Source: an uncultured Bacteroides sp. (lineage in GTDB: Bacteria > Bacteroidota > Bacteroidia > Bacteroidales > Bacteroidaceae). Taken from it: a stretch of DNA of 30,957 bases. This document shows, one piece after another, positions 14,502 through 22,742 of the stretch. The position numbers and the translations under genes are program-made. The notes under the pieces are model-generated. The model made no database searches and was not told where the DNA came from. It saw only the letters and a program-made list of their open reading frames with translations. The stretch spans positions 1 through 30,957 of the forward strand of contig CAUDXH010000022.1 in assembly GCA_958453305.1 (NCBI GenBank), written 5' to 3'. Each line of letters opens with the position of its first letter. Position 1 is the stretch's first letter.

Positions 14502-15430
14502 GGTTGGTTACAGTTATTGGGGTTTCCTGCCAGGCAAGCGAGTGCAAGGCTGTAATATTTTGAGTTTCCCGAGTCGCTTCGCGAAGGAACCACTACGGGA
14601 GCGATGGTTCCGGTAAGCATGCCTGCTATATTGGCATCGCCAAACAGAGATACGGCTTTATAGAACGTATTTCCTGATTCTATGTTCGGGAAAATAAGAA
14701 TATCGGCATTTCCCACCACGGGAGATGAAAGACCTTTGATTTCACCGCTATGCCTGTCGCAGGCTGTCTTGGCATCCATCGGTCCGTCAATGAATGCGGG
14801 TCCGAACTTATTTTGCGATGCCTCTTCTTTCAGTTGGGCATAGCTGAGGGTATGTGGAAATTTTTCATTCGTTTTTTCCGTACAGTGAATCAGTGCTACG
14901 CGTGGCTGCTCATCTCCCAGTTTCCGGCATAAGTTGACGTTATATTCAATCATGGCGCGGAACTGGTCAAGGGTGGGACGTGGAATGACTGCAGCATCCG
15001 AAAAAAACAGAAGTTTGTGGTACAGCGGAATTTGTGCCACGGCAACATGGCTTAATATACCTCCCGGAGGGAGTAGTCCTTCACCTTTTTTCAGGACAGC
15101 ACGCAGCAGGTTATCTGTATTAATCAGTCCTTTCATCAAGATATCGGCTTCGCCGGTCCGTACCAGCTGTACTGCCAAGGCTGCTGCTGCATCCGGAGTG
15201 GGTGCTTCATAGATACGTACAAAATCGGGGGAAGCTGCATGGAGATGACGGGCAATGTCAAGATGTTCGGTGTCGGTTACCAGCAGGTATTCGGCAATTT
15301 CTTCACGAAGGCTGCGGATGACGACATATTCTGTATGGGGGTCATTCGGACAGACAATAGCTACCCGGCGGCGTATTTGACGCGAGCGGAGGCAGTTGAC
15401 TATTTCCGAAAGGGTTCGAATCGGTTCCAT
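14498..15430 (-). CDS. ptb: Phosphate butyryltransferase
   Basis: Converts butyryl-CoA (or a branched-chain acyl-CoA) and phosphate to the acyl phosphate that Buk uses. The 310-residue protein has the phosphate acetyl/butyryl transferase fold: ADILMKGLINTDNLLRAVL, LLPPGGILSHVAVAQIP, GPMDAKTACDRHSGEIKGL, ADILIFPNIESGNTFYKAV and VVPSRSDSGNSKYYSLALA. It is shorter than most bifunctional enzymes of the family and has no NADP-binding fusion. It is first in the ptb-buk unit, divergent from the hydrolase-dipeptidase gene; the 82-nt gap between them holds both promoters. Which chain length is used cannot be read from the sequence. Confidence 0.94.
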   Translation of the reverse strand: MEPIRTLSEIVNCLRSRQIRRRVAIVCPNDPHTEYVVIRSLREEIAEYLLVTDTEHLDIARHLHAASPDFVRIYEAPTPDAAAALAVQLVRTGEADILMKGLINTDNLLRAVLKKGEGLLPPGGILSHVAVAQIPLYHKLLFFSDAAVIPRPTLDQFRAMIEYNVNLCRKLGDEQPRVALIHCTEKTNEKFPHTLSYAQLKEEASQNKFGPAFIDGPMDAKTACDRHSGEIKGLSSPVVGNADILIFPNIESGNTFYKAVSLFGDANIAGMLTGTIAPVVVPSRSDSGNSKYYSLALACLAGNPNNCNQP

Positions 15431-15478
15431 AATACTCAGATTTTAAACAAATATGAGAAATAAATCTGGATTAATATC

Positions 15479-15486
15479 TATCTTTG
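15479..15486 (+). promoter_or_regulatory. -7 box of the hydrolase-dipeptidase gene
   Basis: TATCTTTG matches TAnnTTTG, 26 nt before the ATG. The -33 region is AT-rich without a clear TTTG. The ptb promoter must lie in the same gap on the other strand; the best -7 there (CATATTTG on the minus strand) is imperfect. Confidence 0.5.
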
Positions 15487-15512
15487 TTCTGTTTCCAATC
15501 AATATTTAACTT

Positions 15513-17276
15513 ATGAAAACATCTCAACCCTTTGATATAGATGCAGCTTATACTGCCATTCATAGAAAATTCCCCAATCATGCGGAACATCCGGTCATTG
15601 GAATCACTGGAAACTTCAGCGATGGAAATCTGATGCTTGCTCCAGGATATTACACGTCTGTGCTGAAGGCAGGGGGAATTCCGTTTGTTATTCCTCCTTT
15701 TGACAATGAGGATATATTGGTGAAGTTGCTTGATGACGTAGACGGACTTTTGCTGACAGGAGGTGGAGATATCAACCCTTTATTTTTGCATGAGGAGCCC
15801 ATCAGGGAGCTTCACGGAATTAATCCGTACCGTGACCGTCAAGAGCTGCTGTTGGCGCGGCTTGCTGCCAACAGGCAGATTCCGTTGTTAGGCATTTGCC
15901 GGGGAATGCAGGTCATGAATGCCGCTTTGGGGGGAACCTTGTATCAGGATATTCATGTGCAGATGGAGGGAAGCCGAATCAAGCATAGCCAAGATCTTGA
16001 CCGTAGCTTTGCCTCGCATTCTGTCCGGGTTGAGGCTGATACCTTATTGGCTTCGCTTCTGAATGCCGATACCGTTCCGGTAAACTCTTTTCATCATCAG
16101 GCAATAAAGGAACCGGCTCCGGGATTCAGAGTAGCTGCGCGTGCGGTCGACGGAGTGATTGAGGCGATGGAAAGTTGTGAGTATAAATCGATGTTGGGGG
16201 TGCAGTGGCACCCGGAGTGTTTTATCTTGAATGGGGATGAATGTATGATGCCTTTATTCGACTGGCTTATCAGAGAGGCTGCATCGTTTCATGAAGCAAA
16301 GCGGTTGCACACCCGCCTGCTGACTCTTGATACGCATTGTGACACCCCAATGTTTTTCGGACAAGACATTCATTTTTCTGCAAGAGATGAAAAAATTAAA
16401 GTCGATTTGCATAAAATGACCGAAGGCAGACAGGACGCAACGATTATGGTGGCGTATATTCCTCAGAAAGAGCGTACAGATGAGGCTCTGCTGGCGGCAA
16501 CGGCAAAGACCGACCGTTTGCTGAACGGTATTGAGGAAATGGTGGCCATGAATTGCACAGCAGTAGATATTGCTTACAGACCGGAGGATTTATATCGCTT
16601 GAAGCAGGAGGGGAAAAAGGCAATTATGCTGGGTATAGAAAACGGGTATGCCATCGGGAAAGATTTGCGTAATGTGGAGCGCTTCCGCCGCAGGGGAGTG
16701 GTTTATATGACATTATGCCACAACGGGAACAACGATATCTGCGGTTCGGCACGCTATAATGAGGAAAACCTTGGAGTCAGTGAGTTCGGTGAGCAGGTTA
16801 TCCGGGAAATGAACCGGGTAGGGATGATGGTTGATTTGTCGCATGGCGGTGAGAGAAGTTTCTATGAAGCTTTGGAAATCAGCCGTACTCCCATCGTTTG
16901 CTCTCATTCGTCTTGCCGTACACTCTGCAATCATCCGCGTAACTTGACAGATGAGCAGTTGAGGGCAATCGCGAAACGGGGAGGAGTGGTTCAAGTATGT
17001 CTGTATGGAGGTTTCTTGCAGAGCAGCCGTCAGGCTACTATTTGCGATGCCATTGAACACATTCATCACATGGTGAATGTAATGGGCATTGATCATGTAG
17101 GTATCGGAACAGACTTTGACGGTGACGGGGGAATTATAGGTTGCAATGACTCGTCGGAAGTCATCAATCTGACTCGCTTCTTGTTGGCAGAGCGTTACAG
17201 TGAAAAAGATATTCGGAAAATATGGGGAGGAAACTTCTTGCGGGTAATGGAAGAAGTGCAACGCGCAGGTATTTAA
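15513..17276 (+). CDS. Fusion: gamma-glutamyl hydrolase (peptidase C26) plus membrane-dipeptidase family (M19)
   Basis: Two enzymes in one 587-residue chain. Residues ~27-255 are a class I glutamine-amidotransferase-like hydrolase of the PuuD/C26 type: LLTGGGDINP, the nucleophile Cys129 in LLGICRGMQ, and His233/Glu235 in GVQWHPE. Residues ~268-585 are an M19 (renal dipeptidase) zinc peptidase with HxD at 275/277 (DTHCDTP), Glu376 (GIENGYAIG), His444 (VDLSHGG), His465 (SHSS) and Asp534 in HVGIGTDFDG. All expected metal ligands and catalytic residues are present. There is no signal peptide, so it should be cytoplasmic. One reading is stepwise breakdown of gamma-glutamyl peptides: C26 cuts the gamma-glutamyl bond and M19 splits the dipeptide. 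That pairing is inference; the true substrate is unknown. Confidence 0.92.
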   Translation: MKTSQPFDIDAAYTAIHRKFPNHAEHPVIGITGNFSDGNLMLAPGYYTSVLKAGGIPFVIPPFDNEDILVKLLDDVDGLLLTGGGDINPLFLHEEPIRELHGINPYRDRQELLLARLAANRQIPLLGICRGMQVMNAALGGTLYQDIHVQMEGSRIKHSQDLDRSFASHSVRVEADTLLASLLNADTVPVNSFHHQAIKEPAPGFRVAARAVDGVIEAMESCEYKSMLGVQWHPECFILNGDECMMPLFDWLIREAASFHEAKRLHTRLLTLDTHCDTPMFFGQDIHFSARDEKIKVDLHKMTEGRQDATIMVAYIPQKERTDEALLAATAKTDRLLNGIEEMVAMNCTAVDIAYRPEDLYRLKQEGKKAIMLGIENGYAIGKDLRNVERFRRRGVVYMTLCHNGNNDICGSARYNEENLGVSEFGEQVIREMNRVGMMVDLSHGGERSFYEALEISRTPIVCSHSSCRTLCNHPRNLTDEQLRAIAKRGGVVQVCLYGGFLQSSRQATICDAIEHIHHMVNVMGIDHVGIGTDFDGDGGIIGCNDSSEVINLTRFLLAERYSEKDIRKIWGGNFLRVMEEVQRAGI

Positions 17277-17285
17277 AGAGAAAAC

Positions 17286-17320
17286 AAAAGCCGCAAAAAC
17301 ATTTTGTTTTTGCGGCTTTT
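17286..17320. terminator. Bidirectional terminator between the fusion gene and rpmH
   Basis: A perfect 15-bp stem (17286-17300 with 17306-17320) has a 5-nt loop, with A residues before and T residues within and after it. It serves the plus-strand fusion gene and the minus-strand rpmH. Confidence 0.9.
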
Positions 17321-17342
17321 ATTGTTATTTCTGACACGGTAA

Positions 17343-17504
17343 TTATGCTTTAACGCCGTTGTATTCGTCAGATACAGTTAATTTTTTACGACCTTTTGCA
17401 CGACGTGCAGCCAATACTCGGCGACCGTTAGCGGTAGCCATTCTTTCACGGAAACCGTGTTTGTTTCTTCTCTTTCTGTTAGAAGGTTGGAATGTTCTTT
17501 TCAT
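17343..17504 (-). CDS. rpmH: 50S ribosomal protein bL34
   Basis: A 53-residue, very basic protein: MKRTFQPSNRKRRNKHGFRE, then RMATANGRRVLAARRAKGRK and a short tail ending NGVKA. This is the universal bL34 sequence (RTFQPS, RxHGFRxRM, GRxVLxxRRxKGRxxL). ATG is at 17502-17504 and TAA at 17343-17345. It is not next to rnpA or dnaA here, which is common in Bacteroides. A full-consensus promoter lies upstream, divergent from efp. Confidence 0.97.
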   Translation of the reverse strand: MKRTFQPSNRKRRNKHGFRERMATANGRRVLAARRAKGRKKLTVSDEYNGVKA

Positions 17505-17548
17505 TTTCGTATATACTTTTTATGTTATTCTTCCATGCGTTCGGGCTG

Positions 17549-17579
17549 CAAAATTAGTGACTTTTTTTAAATAAACCAA
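17549..17579 (-). promoter_or_regulatory. rpmH promoter
   Basis: On the minus strand TTGG (17576-17579), 19 nt, then TAATTTTG (17549-17556). The leader to the rpmH ATG is about 40 nt. Confidence 0.7.
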
Positions 17580-17606
17580 GAGCTAAGTCATTTTTAGACA
17601 AATCTT

Positions 17607-17638
17607 TTTGTGTTTTTTCCTTATTTCGATTAATTTTG
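17607..17638 (+). promoter_or_regulatory. efp promoter
   Basis: TTTG (17607-17610), 20 nt, then TAATTTTG (17631-17638), a near-perfect match. It lies back to back with the rpmH promoter. Confidence 0.75.
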
Positions 17639-17694
17639 CATTCGAATTGATACGCCAATTATTCAATAATCACATATAATAAAGATTTCAAGTT

Positions 17695-18261
17695 ATGATT
17701 AATGCTCAAGACATTAAAATCGGAACAGCTATCCGTATGGATGGCAAATTGTATTTTTGCATTGACTTTTTGCATGTAAAACCGGGTAAAGGTAATACTT
17801 TCATGCGTACCAAATTAAAAGACGTTGTTGACGGCTACGTATTGGAACGTCGTTTTAATATCGGTGAAAAACTGGAAGATGTACGTGTAGAACGTCGTCC
17901 GTACCAGTATTTGTATAAAGAAGGTGAAGATTATATCTTCATGAATCAGGAAACTTTCGAGCAAGTGCCCATCGCTCATGATTTGATTGAAGGTGTTGAC
18001 TTCTTGAAAGAAGAAATGGTAATCGAAGTTGTTTCTGACGCTTCTACTGAAACAATTTTGTTTGCTGAACTTCCGGTTAAGGTGCAGTTGAAGGTTACTT
18101 ATACAGAACCGGGATTGAAAGGGGATACAGCTACCAATGCAACTAAGCCTGCTACTGTAGAAACTGGTGCAACTGTACGTGTTCCTTTGTTCATCAACCA
18201 AGATGAAGTGATTGAAGTTGATACCCGTGACGGTTCATACGTTGGTCGTGTAAAAGCTTAA
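17695..18261 (+). CDS. efp: Elongation factor P
   Basis: EF-P rescues ribosomes stalled at proline runs. The 188-residue length is normal. The N-terminal KOW-like domain has the loop HVKPGKGNTFMRTKL with Lys32 at the tip, the position modified in other bacteria (lysylation of the equivalent lysine in E. coli). The middle and C-terminal OB domains show FMNQETFEQV, LKVTYTEPGLKGDTATNATK and the final DTRDGSYVGRVK, the EF-P signature. I see no epmA/epmB-type modification gene in this window. It has its own promoter and terminator. Confidence 0.97.
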   Translation: MINAQDIKIGTAIRMDGKLYFCIDFLHVKPGKGNTFMRTKLKDVVDGYVLERRFNIGEKLEDVRVERRPYQYLYKEGEDYIFMNQETFEQVPIAHDLIEGVDFLKEEMVIEVVSDASTETILFAELPVKVQLKVTYTEPGLKGDTATNATKPATVETGATVRVPLFINQDEVIEVDTRDGSYVGRVKA

Positions 18262-18283
18262 TCGATAGCTTTAATTACATACA

Positions 18284-18330
18284 AAAGAAAGCCATTCCTG
18301 TTATGAAGACAGCAATGGCTTTCTTTGTAT
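18284..18330. terminator. Terminator of efp
   Basis: A 13-bp stem (18284-18296 with 18314-18326) is followed by T-rich sequence. It begins 22 nt after the efp stop codon. Confidence 0.85.
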
Positions 18331-18406
18331 TTTATTTCTGGTGAATTTTTTTTATACCATGTGAAGAAAGCGTATCTTTACATTGAAAACAATGAAAAAA
18401 TAACGT

Positions 18407-19396
18407 ATGCGATATTCAGTTATTATCCCCGTGTATAATCGTCCCGATGAGGTAGACGAGTTGCTGTATAGTCTGACTACACAGACTTTTCATGATTTTG
18501 AAGTGATTGTGGTGGAGGATGGTTCTTCTGTCCCCTGTAAGCAGGTGGTAGATGGATATGCTGATAAGCTGGATATACATTATTATAATAAGCCTAATTC
18601 GGGTCCCGGGCAGACACGTAATTATGCAGCCGAACGAAGTGGTGGAGACTACTTGCTGATTTTAGACTCAGACTGTATATTGCCTGAGGGATATTTGGCT
18701 GCTGTTGAGGCAGAACTCTCCCGCGAACCGGCAGATGCCTTTGGCGGTCCGGACCGGGCTCATGAGTCCTTTTCGGACGTGCAGAAAGCCATCAACTATG
18801 CAATGACTTCCTTCTTTACTACCGGAGGAATTCGCGGCGGGAAAAAGAAAATGGATAAATTTTATCCCCGCAGCTTTAATATGGGAGTAAAGGCAGAGGT
18901 GTATCGGGCTTTGGGCGGGTTCTCGAAAATGCGCTTTGGTGAGGATATTGACTTCAGTATCCGAATCTTCAAGGGAGGATACCGGTGCCGGCTGTTTCCC
19001 GAAGCATGGGTGTGGCACAAGCGGCGCACTGATTTGAAAAAGTTCTTCAAGCAAGTGCATAACTCAGGTATTGCTCGTATTAACCTCTATAAGAAATATC
19101 CGGAATCGTTGAAACTCGTTCATCTGCTTCCGGCGGTATTTACGGTAGGTGTAGTGGGTATTCTATTCGCTTCATTGTTCTGTAGCTGGAGCCTTATCGG
19201 ACTGGTCTTATTTGCTTGTTTGATTTTCACAGACTCTTCGGTTCAAAATAAAAGTCTTAAAATAGGTGCCCTTTCAGTCTGCGCTGCGTTTATACAGCTG
19301 ACAGGTTATGGAACAGGATTTCTTCGTGCCTGGTGGCAACGTTGCATCAGGAGGAAAGATTCTTTCTCAGCCTTTGAGAAGACTTTTTATAAATGA
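18407..19396 (+). CDS. Family 2 glycosyltransferase with C-terminal membrane segments
   Basis: Likely transfers a sugar from a nucleotide-sugar donor to a surface glycan or lipid at the inner membrane. The 329-residue protein has the GT-A fold: YSVIIPVYNRPDEVDELLYS at the start, VEDGSS at 36-41, the DSD metal-binding motif at 87-89, NMGVKAEVYRALGGF, and GED at 178-180 before IDFSIRI, the likely acidic catalytic region. Hydrophobic stretches at ~239-258 and ~262-275, and perhaps ~283-302, would anchor it. No other glycan genes lie nearby, so the acceptor is open. The stop overlaps the radC start by 4 nt (ATGA). A weak TATCTTTA -7 box lies at 18373-18380. Confidence 0.88.
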   Translation: MRYSVIIPVYNRPDEVDELLYSLTTQTFHDFEVIVVEDGSSVPCKQVVDGYADKLDIHYYNKPNSGPGQTRNYAAERSGGDYLLILDSDCILPEGYLAAVEAELSREPADAFGGPDRAHESFSDVQKAINYAMTSFFTTGGIRGGKKKMDKFYPRSFNMGVKAEVYRALGGFSKMRFGEDIDFSIRIFKGGYRCRLFPEAWVWHKRRTDLKKFFKQVHNSGIARINLYKKYPESLKLVHLLPAVFTVGVVGILFASLFCSWSLIGLVLFACLIFTDSSVQNKSLKIGALSVCAAFIQLTGYGTGFLRAWWQRCIRRKDSFSAFEKTFYK

Positions 19397-20082
19397 CAGG
19401 AAAATTAGCAATCAATCAATGGGCGGAAGAAGACCGTCCTCGGGAAAAAATGATGCTTCATGGAGCAGCTTCGCTCAGTAATGCAGAGTTGCTTGCCATT
19501 TTAATTGGTTCAGGAAATACCGAAGACTCGGCAGTAGAACTGATGCGTAAGGTCTTGGGCGGATGCCGGAACAGCTTGAGTGAGTTGGGAAAATGTAGCG
19601 TCGCCGATTTATGTCACTATAAAGGTATCGGTCCGGCAAAGGCGATTACGATTTTGGCTGCCTCAGAGTTGGGTAAGCGTCGCAAAGAGGAAGAACCTTT
19701 AGAGCGTAAACAAATACGCTGCTCAAAAGATATTTATGCTTATTTCCATCCGCTGATGTGCGATCTCCCGATAGAAGAATGCTGGGTGATGTTTCTTAAT
19801 CAGGCTTCCCGTATCATTGATGCGGTAAAGATAAGTCAGGGTGGATTGGCAGCTACTCAGGTAGATGTGCGCTGCATTCTCAGGGAGGCTTTGTTGAAAC
19901 GGGCCACTTCTTTAATTCTTTGTCACAATCATCCCTCAGGAAATATACGTCCCAGTGCCGACGACGACAGGCTGACTTCGGCATTGAATCAAGCTTCTAA
20001 AATTATGAATATCCGTATGTTAGATCACATTATCGTTACCGACGGAACTTATTATAGTTATGTTGACGAAGGTAAACTTTAA
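19393..20082 (+). CDS. radC: RadC family protein (JAB/MPN metalloprotease-like)
   Basis: A 229-residue RadC protein. It has the N-terminal UPF0758 region (INQWAEEDRPREKMMLHGAA, LSNAELLAILIGSG), a helix-hairpin-helix at ~74-92 (CHYKGIGPAKAITILAASEL), and the JAMM motif CHNHPSGNIRPSADD with His178, His180 and Asp191 as predicted zinc ligands. Despite its name, a role in DNA repair is not established. It is coupled to the upstream glycosyltransferase through an ATGA overlap. The copy is a normal-length chromosomal type, not the short forms found on mobile elements. Confidence 0.95.
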   Translation: MTGKLAINQWAEEDRPREKMMLHGAASLSNAELLAILIGSGNTEDSAVELMRKVLGGCRNSLSELGKCSVADLCHYKGIGPAKAITILAASELGKRRKEEEPLERKQIRCSKDIYAYFHPLMCDLPIEECWVMFLNQASRIIDAVKISQGGLAATQVDVRCILREALLKRATSLILCHNHPSGNIRPSADDDRLTSALNQASKIMNIRMLDHIIVTDGTYYSYVDEGKL

Positions 20083-20113
20083 TTTTACCATAGAATTGTA
20101 TCGGCTTTTTTAT

Positions 20114-20121
20114 TACATTTG
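20114..20121 (+). promoter_or_regulatory. -7 box of the SufT-like gene and lpxH
   Basis: TACATTTG matches TAnnTTTG and lies 25 nt before the ATG at 20147. A TTG at 20096-20098 is closer than the usual -33 distance, so the upstream box is unclear. Confidence 0.5.
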
Positions 20122-20146
20122 CAGAACATACTAAAGCTTACAATTT

Positions 20147-20467
20147 ATGAACAATGAGGCAAAATTAAAAATAGAAGAACGGATTGTGGAGATGCTTAAA
20201 ACTGTATACGACCCGGAAATTCCGGTAAATGTATATGATTTGGGCTTGATTTATAAAATCGACTTGCAGGATGACGGTGAGCTTGTGCTTGATATGACGC
20301 TTACGGCTCCTAATTGTCCCGCTGCCGACTTTATTATGGAAGATATCCGTCAGAAAGTAGAGTCGGTTGAGGGGGTAAAGGCTGCTCAGGTTAATCTGGT
20401 ATTTGAACCTGAATGGGACAAGGACATGATGACGGAAGAGGCAAAGTTGGAACTGGGATTTTTGTAA
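20147..20467 (+). CDS. MIP18/SufT-like iron-sulfur assembly factor (DUF59)
   Basis: A 106-residue protein of the DUF59 (MIP18, PaaD, SufT) family, which helps insert or mature iron-sulfur clusters. The family signature YDPEIPVNVYDLGLIY is at 21-36, followed by LVLDMTLTAPNCPAADFIM with the conserved Cys57, and VNLVFEPEWDKDMMTEEAK near the C-terminus. In other genomes this gene often lies near suf genes; here it sits 20 nt upstream of lpxH with no suf genes in view. It could equally be named SufT-like; PaaD is unlikely because no phenylacetate genes are present. Confidence 0.88.
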   Translation: MNNEAKLKIEERIVEMLKTVYDPEIPVNVYDLGLIYKIDLQDDGELVLDMTLTAPNCPAADFIMEDIRQKVESVEGVKAAQVNLVFEPEWDKDMMTEEAKLELGFL

Positions 20468-20487
20468 TACACTAAAAGGTACTTCAT

Positions 20488-21252
20488 ATGAAGAATGTAT
20501 ATTTCCTTTCGGATGCACATTTAGGCTCACGGGCTATTGCACACAGTCGGACGCAGGAGCGCAGGCTGGTTAATTTTCTGGATAGCATTAAGCATCAGGC
20601 TGCTGCTGTTTATCTGCTGGGAGATATGTTCGACTTCTGGTATGAGTTTAAACTGGTGGTGCCTAAAGGCTATACTCGTTTTTTGGGAAAATTGTCTGAG
20701 CTGACCGATTTGGGAGTGGAGGTGCATTTCTTTATCGGGAATCATGACATCTGGTGTGGCGACTATTTGGAGAAAGAATGTGGTGTCATTATTCACCGCG
20801 CCCCTCTGACTTGTGAAATTTACGGGAAAGAGTTTTTCCTTGCTCATGGTGACGGACTGGGAGATAAGGACCGTAAGTTTAAAATCTTGCGTTATCTGTT
20901 CCATAGCAAGACTTTGCAGAAGCTGTTTTCTATGCTTCATCCGCGCTGGAGCATCGACTTTGGTCTGGAGTGGGCAAAGCATAGTCGCATGAAGCGGGAA
21001 AACGGGATGGAACCTCCTTATATGGGTGAGGATAAAGAGCCTTTGGTGTTGTTTACAAAAAACTATTTGAAGAGTCATCCTGATTTGAATTACTTTATTT
21101 ATGGTCACCGGCATATCATGCTTGATTTGATGCTGAGCCGGAATACGCGTATGATGATTTTAGGTGACTGGATTACTGAATTTTCGTATGCGGTCTTCGA
21201 TGGTGAAACGATGTTCTTGGAACAGTATATCGAAGGGGAAACTACGTTATAA
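20488..21252 (+). CDS. lpxH: UDP-2,3-diacylglucosamine diphosphatase
   Basis: Hydrolyses UDP-2,3-diacylglucosamine to lipid X, the fourth step of lipid A synthesis, at the inner face of the inner membrane. The 254-residue calcineurin-like phosphoesterase has the full set of metal motifs: SDAHLG (Asp9, His11), GDMFDFW (Asp46), GNHD (Asn85, His86), AHGDGLGDKDRK (His120) and GHRH (His207, His209). The DFW and GDKDRK context and the overall length fit LpxH. It is the second gene after the SufT-like gene. A strong terminator follows. Confidence 0.92.
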   Translation: MKNVYFLSDAHLGSRAIAHSRTQERRLVNFLDSIKHQAAAVYLLGDMFDFWYEFKLVVPKGYTRFLGKLSELTDLGVEVHFFIGNHDIWCGDYLEKECGVIIHRAPLTCEIYGKEFFLAHGDGLGDKDRKFKILRYLFHSKTLQKLFSMLHPRWSIDFGLEWAKHSRMKRENGMEPPYMGEDKEPLVLFTKNYLKSHPDLNYFIYGHRHIMLDLMLSRNTRMMILGDWITEFSYAVFDGETMFLEQYIEGETTL

Positions 21253-21277
21253 GAAAACGGAGTATAAGTATATAGAT

Positions 21278-21336
21278 AAGAATGGCATGTGAGATGCGTC
21301 AAAGCTGATTCTTTTCACATGCCATTCTTTTTCTTC
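21278..21336 (+). terminator. Terminator of lpxH
   Basis: A perfect 15-bp stem (21278-21292 with 21315-21329) is followed by a T-rich run. It begins 26 nt after the lpxH stop codon. Confidence 0.9.
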
Positions 21337-21370
21337 TAGAACGGCTTGGAGAGTATAGTGCCGATATAGA

Positions 21371-21421
21371 TAAAAGAAATGCAGTTCCATGAGGAAGTCA
21401 ATTCCTTCATAGAACTGCATT
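21371..21421 (-). terminator. Terminator of pta-ackA
   Basis: On the minus strand AATGCAGTTCT (21411-21421) pairs with 21378-21388, with further imperfect pairing inside (around 21389-21396 with 21401-21409), and is followed by TTCTTTTATC. It begins 27 nt past the ackA stop codon. Confidence 0.75.
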
Positions 21422-21447
21422 GTTATGTTTAACGCGTGCTATGCGTT

Positions 21448-22647
21448 TTATTTCTGGTTCAAGATGTCCATTGTATCGGTAGCAATCATCAATTCCTCAT
21501 CTGTAGGGATGACTACCACTTTTACTTTTGAATCATCTGTAGAGATGATAGCCTCTTTGCTGCGTACTTTGTTACGTTCCGGATCAAGCTTAACTCCTAA
21601 GAAGCCGAGAGTTTCACATGCTCCCCAGCGAGCGGTTGCCTGGTTTTCACCAACACCTCCGGTGAACAAGATTACGTCAACACCACCCATAGCTGCTGCA
21701 TAAGCGCCGATGTATTTCGTAATGCGGTAGAAGTAGATTGCTTCTGTACGTTTTGCGATTTCTTCTCCTCTAGCAGAAGCATCTTCCAGTTCACGCATGT
21801 CGCTTGAACGACGGAATACACCTAATACACCACTTTTCTTGTTCAGGATATCTGACATCTGATCGGGAGTAAGGCCTTCTTTTTTCATCAAGTAAAGAAT
21901 AGCTCCTCCATCGATGTCACCGCAGCGAGTACCCATCATCAATCCTTCCAACGGAGTAAGACCCATGGTGGTATCAATACATTTACCATCTTTCACTGCA
22001 GCAATTGAACCTCCGTTACCGATGTGGCAAGTGATGATTTTTGAACCTTCTACCGGAATGTTCAAGAATTCGCATACGCGTTTTGCAACGTAGCGGTGAG
22101 AAGTTCCGTGGAAACCATAGCGGCGGATACCATACTTTTCGTAGTATTCGTAAGGAATAGGATACAGATATGCGTGTTCGGGCATGGTTTGGTGGAAAGC
22201 TGTATCAAATACTGCAATCTGAGGAACATTGGGTAACAGTTTCTGAACTGCATAGATACCTTTCAAGTTTGCAGGGTTATGAAGCGGACCAAGGTCGCAG
22301 CATTCTTCTACTGCTGCAATCACAGCATCGTCAATCAGTACAGAACCGCTGAATTTAGTTCCTCCGTGAAGAACGCGATGACCTACTGCATTGATTTCAT
22401 CCAATGATTTTACGGCTCCATATTCAGGGTGAGTCAGCGTTTCAAAAATAAACTGTACACCGGCTGTATGTTCTTGAATGTCTCTTTCAAGGATTTTCTT
22501 TTCTCCGTTGGGAAGTGTTATTTTCAAGAATGATCCCGGAAGATTGATTTTTTCAAGACCTCCCTGTGCTAGGACTTCTTTCGTAGTCATTTCAAACAAT
22601 TTATATTTGATTGAAGAACTACCGCAGTTGAGTACTAATACTTTCAT
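21448..22647 (-). CDS. ackA: Acetate kinase
   Basis: Makes ATP and acetate from acetyl phosphate and ADP. The 399-residue protein (E. coli 400) shows VLVLNCGSSSIKYKLFEM at the start, IRRYGFHGTSHRYVAKRV, ITCHIGNGGSIAAVKDGKCI, GLTPLEGLMMGTRCGDIDGG and VILFTGGVGENQATAR, all standard acetokinase signatures. It follows pta by 95 nt on the same strand, and the gap holds a perfect inverted repeat. It ends in a terminator. Confidence 0.98.
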   Translation of the reverse strand: MKVLVLNCGSSSIKYKLFEMTTKEVLAQGGLEKINLPGSFLKITLPNGEKKILERDIQEHTAGVQFIFETLTHPEYGAVKSLDEINAVGHRVLHGGTKFSGSVLIDDAVIAAVEECCDLGPLHNPANLKGIYAVQKLLPNVPQIAVFDTAFHQTMPEHAYLYPIPYEYYEKYGIRRYGFHGTSHRYVAKRVCEFLNIPVEGSKIITCHIGNGGSIAAVKDGKCIDTTMGLTPLEGLMMGTRCGDIDGGAILYLMKKEGLTPDQMSDILNKKSGVLGVFRRSSDMRELEDASARGEEIAKRTEAIYFYRITKYIGAYAAAMGGVDVILFTGGVGENQATARWGACETLGFLGVKLDPERNKVRSKEAIISTDDSKVKVVVIPTDEELMIATDTMDILNQK

Positions 22648-22686
22648 ATTTGGATTTTTAGTTTTTAGTTTATAAATAAGATTGTA

Positions 22687-22728
22687 TGAATAAGTTATCA
22701 GTTACATTTGTATTTGATAACTTATTCA
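22687..22728. repeat. Perfect 14-bp inverted repeat between pta and ackA
   Basis: TGAATAAGTTATCA (22687-22700) pairs perfectly with 22715-22728 across a 14-nt loop. It begins 14 nt past the pta stop codon and ends 40 nt before the ackA ATG. The stem is AT-rich and no T run follows on the minus strand, so it is probably not a full terminator. Confidence 0.75.
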
Positions 22729-22742
22729 ATTGGAAAATAGGA

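Noticed and set aside
16713..17261. 182-codon minus-strand frame
   Set aside because: Lies wholly inside the M19 domain on the opposite strand; composition is that of an antisense frame.
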